A model generated the notes under the pieces. It saw only the letters and a list, made by a program, of their open reading frames with translations, made no database searches and was not told where the DNA came from. Of a stretch of DNA of 64,000 nucleotides, positions 29,175 to 40,340 are shown in pieces (positions within the stretch are counted from its first letter, which is position 1; each line of letters opens with the position of its first letter). The DNA is from Ichthyophis bannanicus (taxonomy: Eukaryota > Chordata > Amphibia > Gymnophiona > Ichthyophiidae), in contig CM066045.1 of NCBI GenBank assembly GCA_033557465.1, forward strand, positions 132,639,596 through 132,703,595, given 5' to 3'. The position numbers were made by a program, and so were the translations under genes.

Positions 29175-30309
29175 TGTGATCCCGCCCCTTGCCAGTACCC
29201 GTAGGTAGGGGTTAAGGAGTTTAAGTTCCTTCTTCAAACTAATACTCTGTCACTTTCCTGGAGCAGGGCTCGTAGGGAAATGTAGTTTATCACCAGTTCA
29301 AATGAAGAGTAGTGTGACTCAGAATGTTTTCAAGCAAAAAGGGATTTATTTCCCCTCCCGGGGTTGGACTCCACAAGGATAAAAGGTAACACAAAGTTAT
29401 CTGCTCTTTGGCAGAAAAGGACAAAATAAGAATAGCTTCCTTCAGCATAAAATAAACATTTCTTTCCAGCCGGTTAAACTTCACCGCACTGCAGCATACA
29501 GCTCTGTTCTTCTCACAGCCAGCTTGTATTTTCTCCACCATATATTTCTAACACAAAGATATTATCTGTTCAGACAAGGTAATCGTGCAATCCATTTCCT
29601 CTGTGGGATAATTCATACAGGATGGCTCTGTGTCCATAAGTTCCACCTCTGAGGTAGGGATAGTCTGACCAGTTCTTTCTAGGGCCGCGCCCTTTTCTCC
29701 AACCCTGAGCTTTTCAATACTCTCAGGATTTAGGTACTGTTTAAAACCAGTACCGTAGCCCCAACCTTCCAGGTCATTAAATTCACAAGGATTCCTGTAA
29801 TCCCAGCCCTTGGGCTTACCTGGGGACCTGGCTGTGGAAGCTTTTCTCTGGGGTTTAAAAATGCCGGTTGGTTCCCTGCTGAACCTGTGTGAGGCAGTTT
29901 CCAACTGCCTTCCTGGCTGCTTATAATCCCGAGTATGCTTCAGCTGGTCTGGTCTGCTCCTCCTATAGCTCTCAGCCGGAGCCTCTGACCTCCCTTCAGC
30001 TGGATACTCCGTCCACCTTCTGACTGGACGTCCGCTTTCCTCCCTCTCTCTCTTCTCTCTTCTCTCTGCCTGCTGGGGCTTCCTTATGAGACAGCTTTCC
30101 TGGGTAGGGCCTGGCTCCACCCCCTAGCAGGTGTTCAGACTTTCCCCGTGACTCTTTGCTAAGCTGATAGCAGGGGCGTGTTTCCTTCTCTCGTGCCTGG
30201 TTTCCCTGACAACTGGTAGCCATGTGCCTTTGTTTATCTTGCAGCCCTGCACTTTCTACCTGGTTTTTAAGCTTTTCTACCGGGCCAGAAGGACTTGCTA
30301 TGTCACACA
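29175..30309 (-). repeat. Solo-LTR-like block, minus strand
   Basis: Read on the minus strand it starts TGTGACATAGC (30309) and ends GGCGGGATCACA (29176), i.e. TG...CA borders about 1.13 kb apart. An AATAAA lies near the 3' end (29350s). The GA-rich translated frames (29548-30120 and 29996-30313) look like non-coding read-through. It replaces the sequence after RT position 30310 of copy G. I see no target duplication, primer-binding site or internal gag-pol, so a solo LTR is only one explanation. Confidence 0.4.
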
Positions 30310-30780
30310 CCACGAAGCACTTAGTGAATACTCTCAGGGCGAAGGAGAGACCAAAGGAGAGTATCCTTTACTGGAAGTATTCCTCCATGATGCAGAAGCA
30401 CAGGTATTCCCTGTGAGAGGGGTGAATGGGCACATGCGTGTAGGCGTCCTGGAGGTCCAACAAACTCAGCCATTTGTCATGCTGCAGGAGAGGGAGGATG
30501 GAGCCGAGGGAGTGCATCGGAACTTCTTTTTTTGGAGGAAACTATTGAGGCTGAGATTGAGGATGAGTCAGAGATCGAGGATGAGTCAGATGCCCATCAA
30601 CTTCTTGGGGATGAGGAAGTACCTAGAGTAAAAACCTCGGCTGGTCTGGTCAAGGGGGATTTGCTTGATGGCTCTCGCTGTTAGAAGCGATTGGAGTTCT
30701 GTCTTCATAACAACCACTAAGCTGGGGGGGGGGGGTCTGGCTGGTGGATGCGGATATCTGGTGTGGTGTGATGGCAATCA
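30310..30780 (-). pseudogene. DIRS reverse transcriptase N-terminal part, copy G
   Basis: Minus-strand frame 30777-30586: MKTELQSLLTARAIKQIPLD, QTSRGFYSRYFLIPKKL. A gap with shifted frames follows, then LLDLQDAYTHVPIHPSHREY (about 30455-30400), LCFCIMEEYFQ with a stop, and LSFGLSFALRVFTKCFVV up to 30306. The conserved LPFGLxxAPRVF block and the aspartate of LDLQDAYTH are recognisable. RT is cut before YLDD. A run of C/G at 30723-30733 lies just upstream. Confidence 0.75.
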
Positions 30781-30999
30781 CTGATGATGATGTCAAGGTC
30801 TCATTTGTTGGTGGTGATGGTCTGCCAGGTTTCTTTGAAAGCTGAGAGGTGCCCCCCCCCCCCCCACAGGTGGGGAAGTGTCCCCCGAGGTATCAAAAGG
30901 AGAGGGTTCTCTTTTTGGATGAACAAGATGGCTGCTTCTGCTGGTGGCACTCTCTCTGGTGTGGCATGTGCTGGTACAGTTGTTGTTTTTGAGCAATAA

Positions 31000-32480
31000 G
31001 GCTGCCACCTTTGTTAGGAGCTGTATTGGCATAGAGCTGAGTAGGACTTACGGGAGTGTGAAACGTGTGGTTTCTTGTGTTGCGTCCTTTATTCCAGCCC
31101 ATCCTTAACCAGGGTCTTTTGAGTAGTGCAGTGTTCTTTCAGGTCATTGACCGTGGCTTGGACCTTGTCTGCAAAGAGGAGCCAGACTGTGCATCTCGAT
31201 ACAATTACTGTTATTGAGGTGCATGCCACTCTGTCGAAGGCTGCTCGGATCAAGTGTTTCCTGCATTCCGTGAGGTTGGTCAGGATGGGGGTGAAGGCAG
31301 CCTTTGATTCAGTTAGTAGGTTCTCTCTTGCGGACTTCAGGTTGTCAAACATATCCAGGTAGAAGATATGCTGAAATTGGTGTGTGATGATCTTTGTGCT
31401 AAGCATTGAGACTTAGTAGGTCTTTTTTCCAAAGTTATTCAGGACCTTGTGGTCTTCCCAGGCGACATGTTGGAATGAGAGCATGTGCCCTTTACCTTCT
31501 TGAGGACCAATTCCACGATGATAGATTGGTACGTGAGTTGCGTTTTCTGAAACCCCGCTGCCAGCTGCACCTGGTATTTGGCATTGAGTCATCTAGAGGT
31601 GCTGGGTCCAGATGCTGGTGTTTGCCAGATCTTGAGCATGTTGTCCAGGAGGAACTTGTAGATGGGAAGTGCCACCAGGGACCTGGTGGTGTCGAGGTAC
31701 TTGAGGAGGCCCAGCACTTCGTTCCTGGGGTCCAGCGTGTCGGCGGGGAACAACGCTAGATGGCGAGCCAGCTTCTGGAGGAACTTGGTGTATGTGAGGT
31801 GCTCCGGTGGAGATGGTGGTTGTGGCGATGGTGTCTGCATGTTGGATTGGTGGTTGGAGGAGTCTGACGGAAAGTCCTTGCTCTCTCTGGGGTCTTAGAT
31901 GGTTGCTTCCTTGCCCTCGTTGTCTGATGTTGGCCCCGTGGAGAAGGCCGCTGGGGAGGTGGATTTCCATGTCAAGGGGGACCTTGGTGGTGGCAGTGTG
32001 CTAGTTTCTGTGGCACTTTGGTTGTGTGGTGCTGGTTGGGCCGCATTCTGGTTGAGGAGGCGGGTGAGGATGTCCATCATGGCTTCAGGTACCAGTAGTG
32101 AAATTGGCATGGACATCGGGGTGCTGTTGTGGGCGTGCAGCTCTGCTGGTTGGCATTGAGGTGAGCTGTTGTGATGCTGGTGCTTCTGGGGAGGGCTCTC
32201 AGAGGAGTCCGTGCTGCTGCGAGTGACCCACTTGTGGGTACTGGTCATGCTCGTGCCTGTGCCGTACTCTACTTTCATCACTGGTGCTGCTGTGGCTGCG
32301 GGAATGTTGCTGGTGATGCCCATGTCTTGTGCTGCTCCTGTTTGCAGTCTCTTGCACGGTTGGGCGTAACAGGGGCATGCCAAGTGCCGTCCCTGAACTG
32401 CACCAAGCCTCCTTCCTCAGAGCAGTGACATTTCTGATAATCCTGGCGCCAATCAGTGGCAATGAGGGAAGGCGGGGCTT
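31000..32480 (-). pseudogene. DIRS gag-like protein, main domain, copy G
   Basis: The minus-strand frame 32383-31895 is a His/Gln/Pro/Ser-rich linker. 31840-31589 reads YTKFLQKLARHLALFPADTL, LVALPIYKFLLDNMLKIWQT and PASGPSTSR, matching the FLxFIxxLAxxLAI and LxDLMLRMWETPxxVxPHS blocks of the others. Shifted frames near 31555-31420 give AAGFQKTQLTYQSIIVELV. 31406-31089 contains MFDNLKSARENLLTESKAAF and RAAFDRVACTSITVIVSRCT, the C-terminal FDxFExxSRxxAxxIxARRxxWL block. Many frameshifts. Confidence 0.76.
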
Positions 32481-32489
32481 GGCGGTTTC

Positions 32490-33294
32490 TTTTTGACTCT
32501 GATCTCACTTTCCGGGCTCACATTTCACATGTTTCCAATACTTCATTCTTTTTTCTTCGTCAGATTCGCGCCATTCGCCCATTTCTCACCACACAGGCTC
32601 TCACCACTCTTCTCCTTTCTCTGGTCATATCACGCGTTGACTTCTGTAATTCGGTCTCCCACACTCGCAAATCTATCTCTTGCAACGCATTCAGCATACA
32701 GCCGCGCACCTCATCTTTCACTCTTCTCACTGGGATCACATCACCCCCCTTTTGATTCACCTTCACTGGCTTCCCGTCAAATTTCGTATACGTTATAAGA
32801 TTCTTACATTGGTCCATCATGTCATGTACACTCACACACCACAATACCTGGCACACCTTATTCAATCCTATACTCCCAGCCGTTCACTCCAGTCACTGCA
32901 TGTCAATCGTCTTCATCTTCCTTCCTCCTCTCGTGCCCACCTGCAAGCCACCCACTCATCCGCTTTCTTCTTTATTGGTCCTGCACTATGGAACTCCCTC
33001 CCCACCTCTCTCAGACTCGAACAGCAATTTACCACATTTAAAAAAGACCTGAAAACCCACTTTTTCTCCACTGCTTTTGACCTCCCCTCTCCTTTTGTGT
33101 GAAATTACCTTTTTCCTCCTCTTTTTCACTCCCTTTCCTCTCAGTCACGTGTGTTAAATGTCTCGAATGCTTTCCTGTCGCATTGTAATCTCCTTTCCTT
33201 TTCCGGTCTACTGGCCTCCTTTTTGTATTTTACTTTGTAAACCGCTATGTTATAATTTGAATGGCGGTATATCAAAACTAATAAAAATAAACAA
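32490..33294 (+). mobile_element. L2-type LINE 3' end inserted in copy G
   Basis: Plus-strand frames: SDLTFRAHISHVSNTSFFFL (32508-32565), IRAIRPFLTTQALTTLLLSL, then AAHLIFHSSHWDHITPLLIH, LHWLPVKFRIRYKILTLVHH (32755-32820), SLHVNRLHLPSSSRAHLQAT and LWNSLPTSLRLEQQFTTFKK (32988-33050). The 3' UTR ends AACCGCTATG, ATGGCGGTATATC and AATAAAAATAAA (33239-33294). Orientation is opposite to copy G. Target duplication not clear. Confidence 0.84.
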
Positions 33295-33639
33295 ACTTCC
33301 AGTTCCAAGATGGCTGCCGCTGTAGACACGACTGGCTGCTTCCTGTTCCCTCAGCCCCTGAAGGCAGTGCCAGATGCTGATTCTTGCCTGTTGGGGGTTT
33401 TGGAGCCTGGACAGAGGACAGGCTAGGAATGGAGACCTTCAGGGGTGCATCCCTAGCCGGAGCTGTTGGCGTCTCATCGGATTTGCTGCTTTTGTGGGCC
33501 CTGCTCTTTTCGAGTATGCGGTCAGTCCGGTGGTGCTGGAAGATCATCTGGGAGAAGAAAGAGACATCTGACTGCTTCTCTGTCACCAGGGTAGAGGTAA
33601 GAAAGTCCTGCAGATTGTGGCTGTGGGACCGGCGTGCTC

Positions 33640-33800
33640 TGGAAGACATCCTGGCACAGTGGGGGCAGTCCTCCAAGTGGTGAGATGCTCCCAGGCACCG
33701 AATGCACCAGTCATGCTAGTCCGTGGTATTCATTTTCTTGCCGCATTTAGGGCATTTTTTAAAGCCGGGTTTGGATGGGTTTCTTTCCTTCTGAGATTTC
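33640..33800 (-). pseudogene. N-terminal Cys/His motif of gag, copy G
   Basis: On the minus strand PGFKKCPKCGKKMNTTD is followed by a stop, then HDWCIRCLGASHHLEDCPHC. All eight putative ligands with the spacing of copy F are present; the stop (TAG) is in place of the residue before HDWC. A Lys-rich run (KEKKSQKERNPSK-like) precedes it. The downstream frame 33676-33278 is a Ser/Thr-rich linker ending at the L2 insertion. Confidence 0.8.
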
Positions 33801-33899
33801 TTTTCTTTCTGGTTCTTTTCTTTTTCCATGGTTGAAATTGGAGAGCTGTGAGAGATCCGTCCTCATGGCAAGGCGGAAGAACAGAACTGGGCAGGTAAG

Positions 33900-34013
33900 G
33901 ATGGGGCAGAGGCTTCGCCTTTCTGAGCTCTAGGAGAGCAATTCCATCCAATCGGCTCCGTTGGATGATGTCACCAGGTGTGGCTGACACATCCAGCTAG
34001 TCCATGGAGAACC
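33900..34013. repeat. 5' terminal region, copy G (minus strand)
   Basis: On the minus strand: TTCTCCATGGACTAGCTGGA, TGTGTCAGCCACACCTGGTG, ACATCATCCAACGGAGCCGA. It shares GGTGACATCxxCxxxCGGAGCC with the termini of B, H and I. The partner 3' ITR is not in the window. Confidence 0.6.
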
Positions 34014-34059
34014 ATATTTTCATCTTTTTCTTGAATGTCAGGTAATTTTTCTTTGCTGT

Positions 34060-34222
34060 CTCAGATTTAAAATCAACAAATTCCACAGAAGCGGCCCACA
34101 AGATACAAATGCTCATTGCCTGGTACTTTGAAGTCATCTGACCTATGTGTTTTATTGTTACACTGTGAACCGCACTGATGATAAATAGCGCGGTATATAA
34201 GAAATATTAAATAAATAAATAT
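34060..34222 (+). mobile_element. L2-type LINE or SINE 3' tail
   Basis: Short 3' fragment ending GAACCGCACTGATG, AGCGCGGTATATAAGAAATA and TTAAATAAATAAATA. The stem halves CCGC and GCGG are spaced as in the other tails. No protein is recognisable before it. Confidence 0.72.
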
Positions 34223-35764
34223 TTGATCTGGTACTAACAATAACAATTGCTGCTTGGGTTGTAGCATTCTTCTTGAAACATATAGCAATAATCGGTTATG
34301 CAGATATTTAGGTCCCTCTTCATGAAGCACTTCAAAAAAATGAGGCATAGTGCTTTGGCTCCCTGTGAAGCTGCAGATTCAATTCAGTGTAATGTAATCA
34401 ACATGGGTATTAAATTATCATAAGACTTCATTCCTAGTATATACCCTAGTTGGGGCTGGGGATTAAGATTTCAGTCATAGCTTTATAATAAGCAACAGTG
34501 CAAGCAGTAGTGACCTTTATGTAAATAACGATAACATTTTAAGGATAGCTGCTCCTCATTGCCAGTGAAGTTTAATGATATAGCTCACTTGAATGTACTG
34601 GATAGTGGATGCATGAGTACTACATTTCATTGGGCGAAATGTATTAATTCTGTGTGTGAAGTAGTGCTGTTTTATATATACACTCTTGACATTATCCCAT
34701 ATGGCCTGTTGTATTTCTGCCATCTTCTATTCATTCTGTATTTTTCTGTCTTCATCATCAGATCACCTCAAGTATTTATGTCTTGGCACAATGTACTCTG
34801 CATTGTGTTGTTATACCCAGGTATTTTTGCCTTACTGGCTAATTGACTGCCACATAAACCCCCCTTTTTTTAAGTTCCCAAACACACACTGTAAAATCAA
34901 GGAACAAGGTATATATATATTTCTTGCTGTGATTCTCTTTATTTGAATCGGGGCATTCATTTGTTCAGCATTTGTGCTGTATTTGCTGAGAAAAGTTGAA
35001 TATCTCTGGAATAAGACAGTCCTTACTGTGGTTATCCTTAAAGGGTGACCTGTGTAAAGGTTAATAGGAAGAAGTTGAAAAGCTCCCTTGGTCATTATGA
35101 ACAAGGATTGTTATGGCCTGTCTTGCTTTGATCATACTTAGCAATGGAGAATGAAACTTGATGATATTAATCATAGAGGACATGGGGATAAAATGGGGAA
35201 ATAATGCCAGAGTGGCAGACAAAATGCCAATAAGGGCTTGATGGACCTTTCAAAATACTTGGCAGTATGGCGGGGACCTGTCATTTCTGTGTAATTATGA
35301 AAGGTGGTCTTCATTACTGACATTCACATTCATCTCCCCATATGCTAGCAGCAGTTCCACACACTACATGCAAAAATTCAGATACATAGCAGATATCATG
35401 CTGTGGGCCTGGTTTATAAATGTTTCTTTCCCTTGACTTCATGCAATTTATTCTAGTTCATATGCTATGTGGAATTTTGCTGGTCACAATCTATCATTAC
35501 ACCCATTTAATAAATTGATATTAAGTAAAAGAACTATAAAAACCTACTTGCTTCTTAGAATCTATCTTCTTGCCACCACTTCAACTTGTCATGCACAAAG
35601 TGTAGACAGTCTGCCTAGTGTAAGAGCATCTGTTCAGTGGCTGATCCAACAATGATGCAGTAGAAGACAAACAGACTCTAGTGACTTAAGGAAGAAGAAA
35701 CAGGATATTTAATTCCCTGACATTGTAGTATGACCTGAGATTGAGCATACTATGGCTAAGAGAT
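34223..35764. other. AT-rich stretch without recognisable gene
   Basis: About 1.5 kb with only short, hydrophobic chance frames (e.g. 34559-34846). No splice-flanked exon, RNA gene, TE motif or tandem repeat stood out. It is the longest stretch here that could be ordinary host sequence. A short TA run occurs at 34911-34920. Confidence 0.5.
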
Positions 35765-36040
35765 GTATGAAGATATTTGGGGGATTTATTCAAAGGCATT
35801 TATGCGGTTTACAGACCTGCTAACCTAATAAATGCTGCTGATCAGAATATTCAGTGGCACTAACCTGGTTAGTGCCTCTGAATATCCTCTGCTGATGGGG
35901 TTAAATGTCCCGGCACTATCCAGTTAGCACAGGTGGTGAAGCAGGGGTTTCACCGTTGACTATCCAGTCAGTGGTGATTTTCAGCCGCTAACCGGATAGT
36001 CAAAGCATATAAAGTTAGGGCAGGTGAAAGACTGTCCTAA
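35765..36040. repeat. MITE-like palindromic repeat, left part (split by copy H)
   Basis: Contains GAATATTCAGTGGCACTAAC, CTGGTTAGTGCCTCTGAATA and a second inverted block (ACTATCCAGTxAG... CTAACCGGATAGT). The 43722-44219 repeat has analogous words (ATTCATTGGCACTAACATGG, TTAGTGCTGATGAAT). Copy H begins at 36041. Sequence right of copy H (42935-42975, CTGGTTATCGGATATGCACT, GGCACTAAATATGC) looks like more of the same kind of repeat, so H may have landed in it. Confidence 0.5.
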
Positions 36041-36295
36041 CTTTTTCTGTGGCAAGTAGGAAGTAAGTCCTCACATATGGGTGACGTCCCTGACAGAGCC
36101 TCATGCAGGAACACTACCCATCTTCCAATGGAAACTTTTGGGAGGCTCCATTGCACATGTGCACCTGCCTTACTGCCTGCCATGGTGTCATCTTCTCCAG
36201 TCTTTTTTTTCCATGGAGCCCCCTAGGACGTGTTCCTGCACCGTCGGAAAATGTTTTTCGCTTTTACTCCCTTTGGGGTCCTCTTTTCATCTAGT
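36041..36295. repeat. Outer 5' inverted terminal repeat, copy H (H1 family)
   Basis: GTAGGAAGTAAGTCCTCACA, TATGGGTGACGTCC, CAGAGCCTCATGCAGGAAC, TTTTGGGAGGCTCCATTGCA and CATGTGCACCTGCC are the reverse complement of 42690-42877 (GGCAGGTACACATGTGC, GCCTCCCAAAAGCTTC, CAGGAATGCGGAGCTC). Confidence 0.8.
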
Positions 36296-36298
36296 TAT

Positions 36299-36530
36299 CT
36301 CCAGGAACAAACAGGAACGTAGTCTTCACACATGGGTGACATCGGTACTGACGGAGCCTGCATGGTAACGCTCCCCAGCATTCAATAAGAAAGCCTTTGG
36401 GAGCACTCTACTCTGCCTATGTGGCTGCTTTCGGCCTTCCCAACTGCCTCTCTTCAGTTCTTCATTTTCCACGGAGCCAGCAGGAAGCAAATCCTATCAC
36501 CACAGAAAATTCTCTCTCTTGTTTTTTTGT
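36299..36530. repeat. Inner 5' terminal repeat in copy H (A/B/I family)
   Basis: ATCTCCAGGAACAAACAGGA, GTAGTCTTCACACATGGGTG, GACATCGGTACTGACGGAGC, CGCTCCCCAGCATTCAATAA and GAAAGCCTTTGGGAGCAC are collinear with 13797-13905 of copy B and 45108-45215 of copy I. It lies head-to-tail after the H1 terminus. Confidence 0.82.
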
Positions 36531-36719
36531 GATTAGCGTCTGCCTTCCCATCGACGCCAGCACCGTCTTGACACCGCCGTTCAATTATTTTTTCTTTAAC
36601 TTAGTAAAAAAAAAAAAAAACTTATTCTTTCTTTAACTTTGTAAAAGAAACAAAAAATTTCAGGCGTATTGATTCCATCTTAGGCTTTAAGCCTACCTAC
36701 CATACTGTCCACCGATGGT

Positions 36720-38450
36720 ATGGAGAAATCGACTAGTGGTTTCAAAAAATGTTCTAAGTATGGCAGTACCATTTCGGCAACTGACACACATGACTGGTGC
36801 TTGAAATGCCTCGGGCCCAACCACCAGCCAACAGAATGTTCCCTTTGCAAAAAAGATGGCAAAGAGAGGCCTGCAAAAACAGGCCTCTAAATTTGGAAAT
36901 CTCTTTGCTTCGCACGCAGTATCTTTGGCATCAACATCCTTGAGAGCCTCATCGTCCTCCCATGGATCTTGGGTATCGAAAATGTCCAAGCACAAGTCTT
37001 CATTGAAGACAGAAAAATTTTCCAGAGGTAGATCTCATTCCAAGCATTGAGATGCCTCGGGCATTGCCCTGGAGGTGAATTAGTCTGCTAAACAGCCCCC
37101 GATGGAGGACCTGCACTCCAATGCCATCGATGGGCCACAGGATGCTCCCAAGGCCTCAACCTCAGGAGAACCATTGGTACTATGTTCTGGGACGGTGACA
37201 TAAGTATCCGTCACCGATACCCAAACATATTGGCCATCGAGCGGAGCTTGGCAGCTCTATTGGAAGCCTCGGTTCCCATCTAACCTTTGCCCTCAGACAC
37301 TGGCCTGTAGATACCAGTACCGGCACCAGTGCATGGTGTGTCGGGATACATGGCACTGTCATCACTGCCACCAGTGCCCTCTCTTGAGTCCTTCACTGAT
37401 ACCGGGACTCAACCCAAATGGTTCCCCGAACCCAATACAGACACCCTTCTGTACCGGCACCTGGTGGAGAGTGAACACCGTCCCTGCCGATACTTTGAAT
37501 CCTCTGATTGTGATTCCCCCATTTCGGATGCAGAGTCACTCGATTCCAGGGGGTCCTGAGGCCTGCCTTCGGAGCCCTCCCCGCCTCCAGAGCAACGCAT
37601 GTTGTCTCCTGAGGATATGCCCTTTCAGGAATTCATTCGCGACCTAGCTAAGGGTCTCTTCATAATAGTGGCATCCGAGAAAGAGCCCAGGGCAGAGGAA
37701 TTGGAGATCCTCCAATACCCAACAGCTCCCAAAGAGGTGACCACCCTGCCGGTGCACCGCATCCTCCATGATCTGATGCTCCCCTCACGATCTCCCCTTA
37801 TACTCGATGCCTTAATACCATGTATCGAGTACTGGAGTGCCCCGGCTTCCAAAAGCCATAGCTTCCCCACTATTCAGTGGTGTTAGAATCGGCGATGCGC
37901 TGAATCAAGAGTTCCAAAACCCATCCCTCTAACCCACCGGGTAGGGAATCGAGAACCCTTGATGCCTTTGGGCATCGATGTTTCCAGGCTTCCATGCTTT
38001 CAGCCAGGATTGACTCCTATATACTCTACATGGGTATGTTTCTTAGAGAGGTTTCCAGGGATCTCAAGGCCATGGCCCCTCTTCTCCCAGATGATAAGAG
38101 AGACTATCTTGCTCTAGACAAACATACTGAAAACGTATCGAAGTTTGTCAATAGGACAGCTTTCAGTGCATTTGAATCACAAGCAGAGTCACAGCAATAT
38201 GCACACAGGATTGCATGGCTTCAGACCTCAGATCTTGAAAAGTGGGTAAGCTGGGCAACATACCCTGCACAGGGAAAAACCTCTTTGGCAAAAACTGGCA
38301 GGATAAAGTTTCTCAGAGTCAAAGAATACCACTCTAAACGGGCTGTCCAGAACAACAGCTTACCCTGTTAGAAAAAAGACAGCTTCAAAGAAGCCACAGG
38401 TGGCTAAATCTCATCCAGCTCTGCAGCCACAGTCTGCGCCTGTGTTTTGA
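36720..38450 (+). pseudogene. DIRS gag-like protein, copy H
   Basis: ATG at 36720: MEKSTSGFKKCSKYGST, then DTHDWCLKCLGPNHQPTECS and LC; the second Cys of the first CxxC is Tyr. A frameshift follows (36890), then a Ser-rich linker. 37599-37886: MPFQEFIRDLAKGLFIIVAS, EEPRAEELEILQYPTAPKE-like and LHDLML, with the WETPLT segment damaged. 37994-38371: MLSARIDSYILYMGMFLREV, RDLKAMAPLLPDDKRDYLAL, then a degenerate AFESQAESQQYAHRIAWLQT. It ends near 38450 with a Gln/Pro-rich tail in another frame. Belongs to the inner A/B/I-family part. Confidence 0.83.
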
Positions 38451-38529
38451 TTCTTTTCTAGGGAACACTGTCACCCTGCCTCTGGAGGACCCCCCACCCC
38501 TTCCACATAGCAGGCAGAGACTGGGCACC

Positions 38530-39420
38530 TTATCACCTCAGAGCAGTGGACACTAACTGTGGTCCGGGAGGGGTACAGACTTCATCTGCAAACTCTGCCC
38601 CCCTCGACTTCTGGGAGGGGAATATCACACACAGCCCCCACTCACTGCTCTCCTGCAGGAAGAGGTGGCTTCTTTTCTATCCCAGGGCACCATAGAAGAT
38701 GTCCTAACATTCCAACAGGGAATGGGGTTCTACTCTCCATCCTTTCTCATACAAAAGAAGGCCGGAGTATACAGGCCCATCCTGGACCTCAGAAACCTCA
38801 ACAAGTTTCTGGTCCACGAGAAGTTCAAAATGATCTCTCTCGGGACTCTCCTTCCCTACCTCCAAAGTCAGGACTGGCTCTGTTCTCTAGATCTAAAAGA
38901 AGCAGACATACATGTCCTCATCCATCCAGGACACAGGAAATATCTACGCTTCATCTTTCAGGGAAAACATTATTACTACAGAGTCCTTCCTTTCGGACTC
39001 GCCTCTGCTCCAAGAGTCTTGTGGTCATAGCCGCATATGAAGTGTCTTGCGCTGCTGGCCACTTACCTATGGGCTCTGGGGGTATTCGTCTTCCCTTACT
39101 TAAGACAACTGGCTCATAAAAAGCTCCACTCCAGATGGTGTCTGTCAGTCGGCCCAGCTGACCATCCAGGTCATTGAGCAGCTCAGGTTCGTGGTCAACT
39201 ATCCCAGGTCTCACCTCCAGCCCTCTCGAGAGCTGGAGTTTATAGGGTTCCTCCTGGACATCACTTGGGCTCAGATCTTTCTCATGATGGATCGCCTGCA
39301 GAATGACGGCCTTGGCCTACGATACCCAGCAGTGGTGTCAGATGACGGCCTGGGGGATGCTGAAGGTGCTTGACCATATGGCCTCGAATTTCCATGTCAC
39401 TCCCTTGGCCTTTCTGTCGA
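38530..39420 (+). pseudogene. DIRS reverse transcriptase, copy H (chimeric, frameshifted at YLDD)
   Basis: 38665-39030 is open: MASFLSQGTIEDVLTFQQGM, GFYSPSFLIQKKAGVYRPIL, DLRNLNKFLVHEKFKMISLG, TLLPYLQSQDWLCSLDLKEA, DIHVLIHPGHRKYLRF and LPFGLASAPRVL. Just after it (39018-39035) the text changes to AAGTGTCTTGCGCTGCTGGC, ending in LWALGVFVFPYL at about 39107, of another family. The YLDD codons read TAC TTA AGA CAA CTG: a one-base insertion destroys the aspartates. The remaining thumb is stop-rich (39190-39420). Confidence 0.78.
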
Positions 39421-39629
39421 TGAGACAAGCTCAGTGAACTCTGAGAACACAGTGGAAGCAAGCCACCGGCTGCCTCCGGGACCAGGTGGCGGTCATTGTG
39501 CATCTGGTCCTCTCTCTGCACTAGTGGTTGGAGCCGCAGAACTTGCTCAGGGGTCTTCCTTTTCAGATGTCGCTCCCTCAGAGGACGCTGATGACAGATA
39601 AACCTAAGCTTTCTGTGGGGCTCATCTGG

Positions 39630-40340
39630 ATGGCCTAAACACACATGGCCTTTTGTCTGAGCCGGAGAGCCTGCACCTGCACCAGCTCAATTTCTTAGAA
39701 CTCTGAGCCATAACAAATGCCCTCCGAGGGTTCCAGGTATCTGTGGCCAAACAATCTGTGCTTATTCAGACAACCAGGTGGCGATGTATTACATCATCAA
39801 GCAGAGTGGTATGGGGTCGTATCTCCTGTGCTGGGAATTGGTCCACTTGTGGAAGTTCGCCATCACTCATGGGATGGAGCTGAGAGCTACCTAGCTGCAA
39901 GGGGAACTCAACTCCCTGGCAGATCAGGTGAGCTGCATCCTCTAGCCACATGAGTGGACTCTCTACAAGAAGGTTGTGGGCCAAATCTTTTGGGAGTGAG
40001 GTACTCCTGCAATAGATCTCTTTTCCACTACCCGCAATGCCCAGGTGGGTCAATTCTGCTCCATGGTTGTGTCCAGCAACTGACTAATTTCGGATGCCTT
40101 TCTCATACACTGCGGAACGGGTCTTCTATACGCTTTTTCTCCTATTTAGCTCATGACAATGACCTTGCTGAAGTTGCAGGCTGACAGGGCACAATGATTC
40201 TCATTGCCTCGTATTAGCCCTGGCAGACGTGGTTTTCCCCTGCTGCTCCAGTTCCCTCAGTGGGAGCCTCTACAGCAGGACTCTGCCCCACATCTCATCT
40301 CTCAGGAGGATGGGACCTTTCTGCATCCCAACATCCGGTC
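39630..40340 (+). pseudogene. RNase H domain and linker, copy H
   Basis: LHQLNFLELxAITNALRGFQ-type sequence (about 39685-39735; a stop replaces the residue after LEL), then CAYSDNQVAMYYIIKQSGMG and SYLLCWELVHLWKFAITHGM (39758-39875). LNSLADQVSCIL replaces the ADxLSRxL acidic block (39905-39940). After that WTLYKKVVGQIF and GTPAIDLFSTTRNAQV (39955-40040) correspond to the region linking RNase H to the recombinase. The first acidic motif was not found. Confidence 0.68.

Larger units (their letters stand above)
30310..34013 (-). mobile_element. DIRS-like retrotransposon copy G, minus strand, 5' half
   Basis: From high to low coordinate: 5' terminal repeat (about 34013-33900), gag with the Cys/His motif (33800-31000), then the start of RT (30780-30310). 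It stops at the LTR-like block, so palm, RNase H and recombinase are missing. A plus-strand L2 (about 32490-33294) is inserted in the gag. Its terminus reads TTCTCCATGGACTAGCTGGA on the minus strand, a variant of the terminus of copy H. Confidence 0.78.

Noticed and set aside
29548..30313. Minus-strand frames of 105-190 codons as an unknown protein
   Set aside because: Composition is Arg/Glu/Lys/Pro-rich low complexity, the frames overlap each other, and they lie inside the LTR-like block; no motif is visible.
31399..32428. Plus-strand frames 31406-32428 opposite the gag of copy G
   Set aside because: The minus strand carries recognisable gag blocks; the plus-strand frames are shadows without motifs.
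34223..35764. Host gene exons in the AT-rich stretch
   Set aside because: Only short hydrophobic chance frames with stops; no conserved-looking block.
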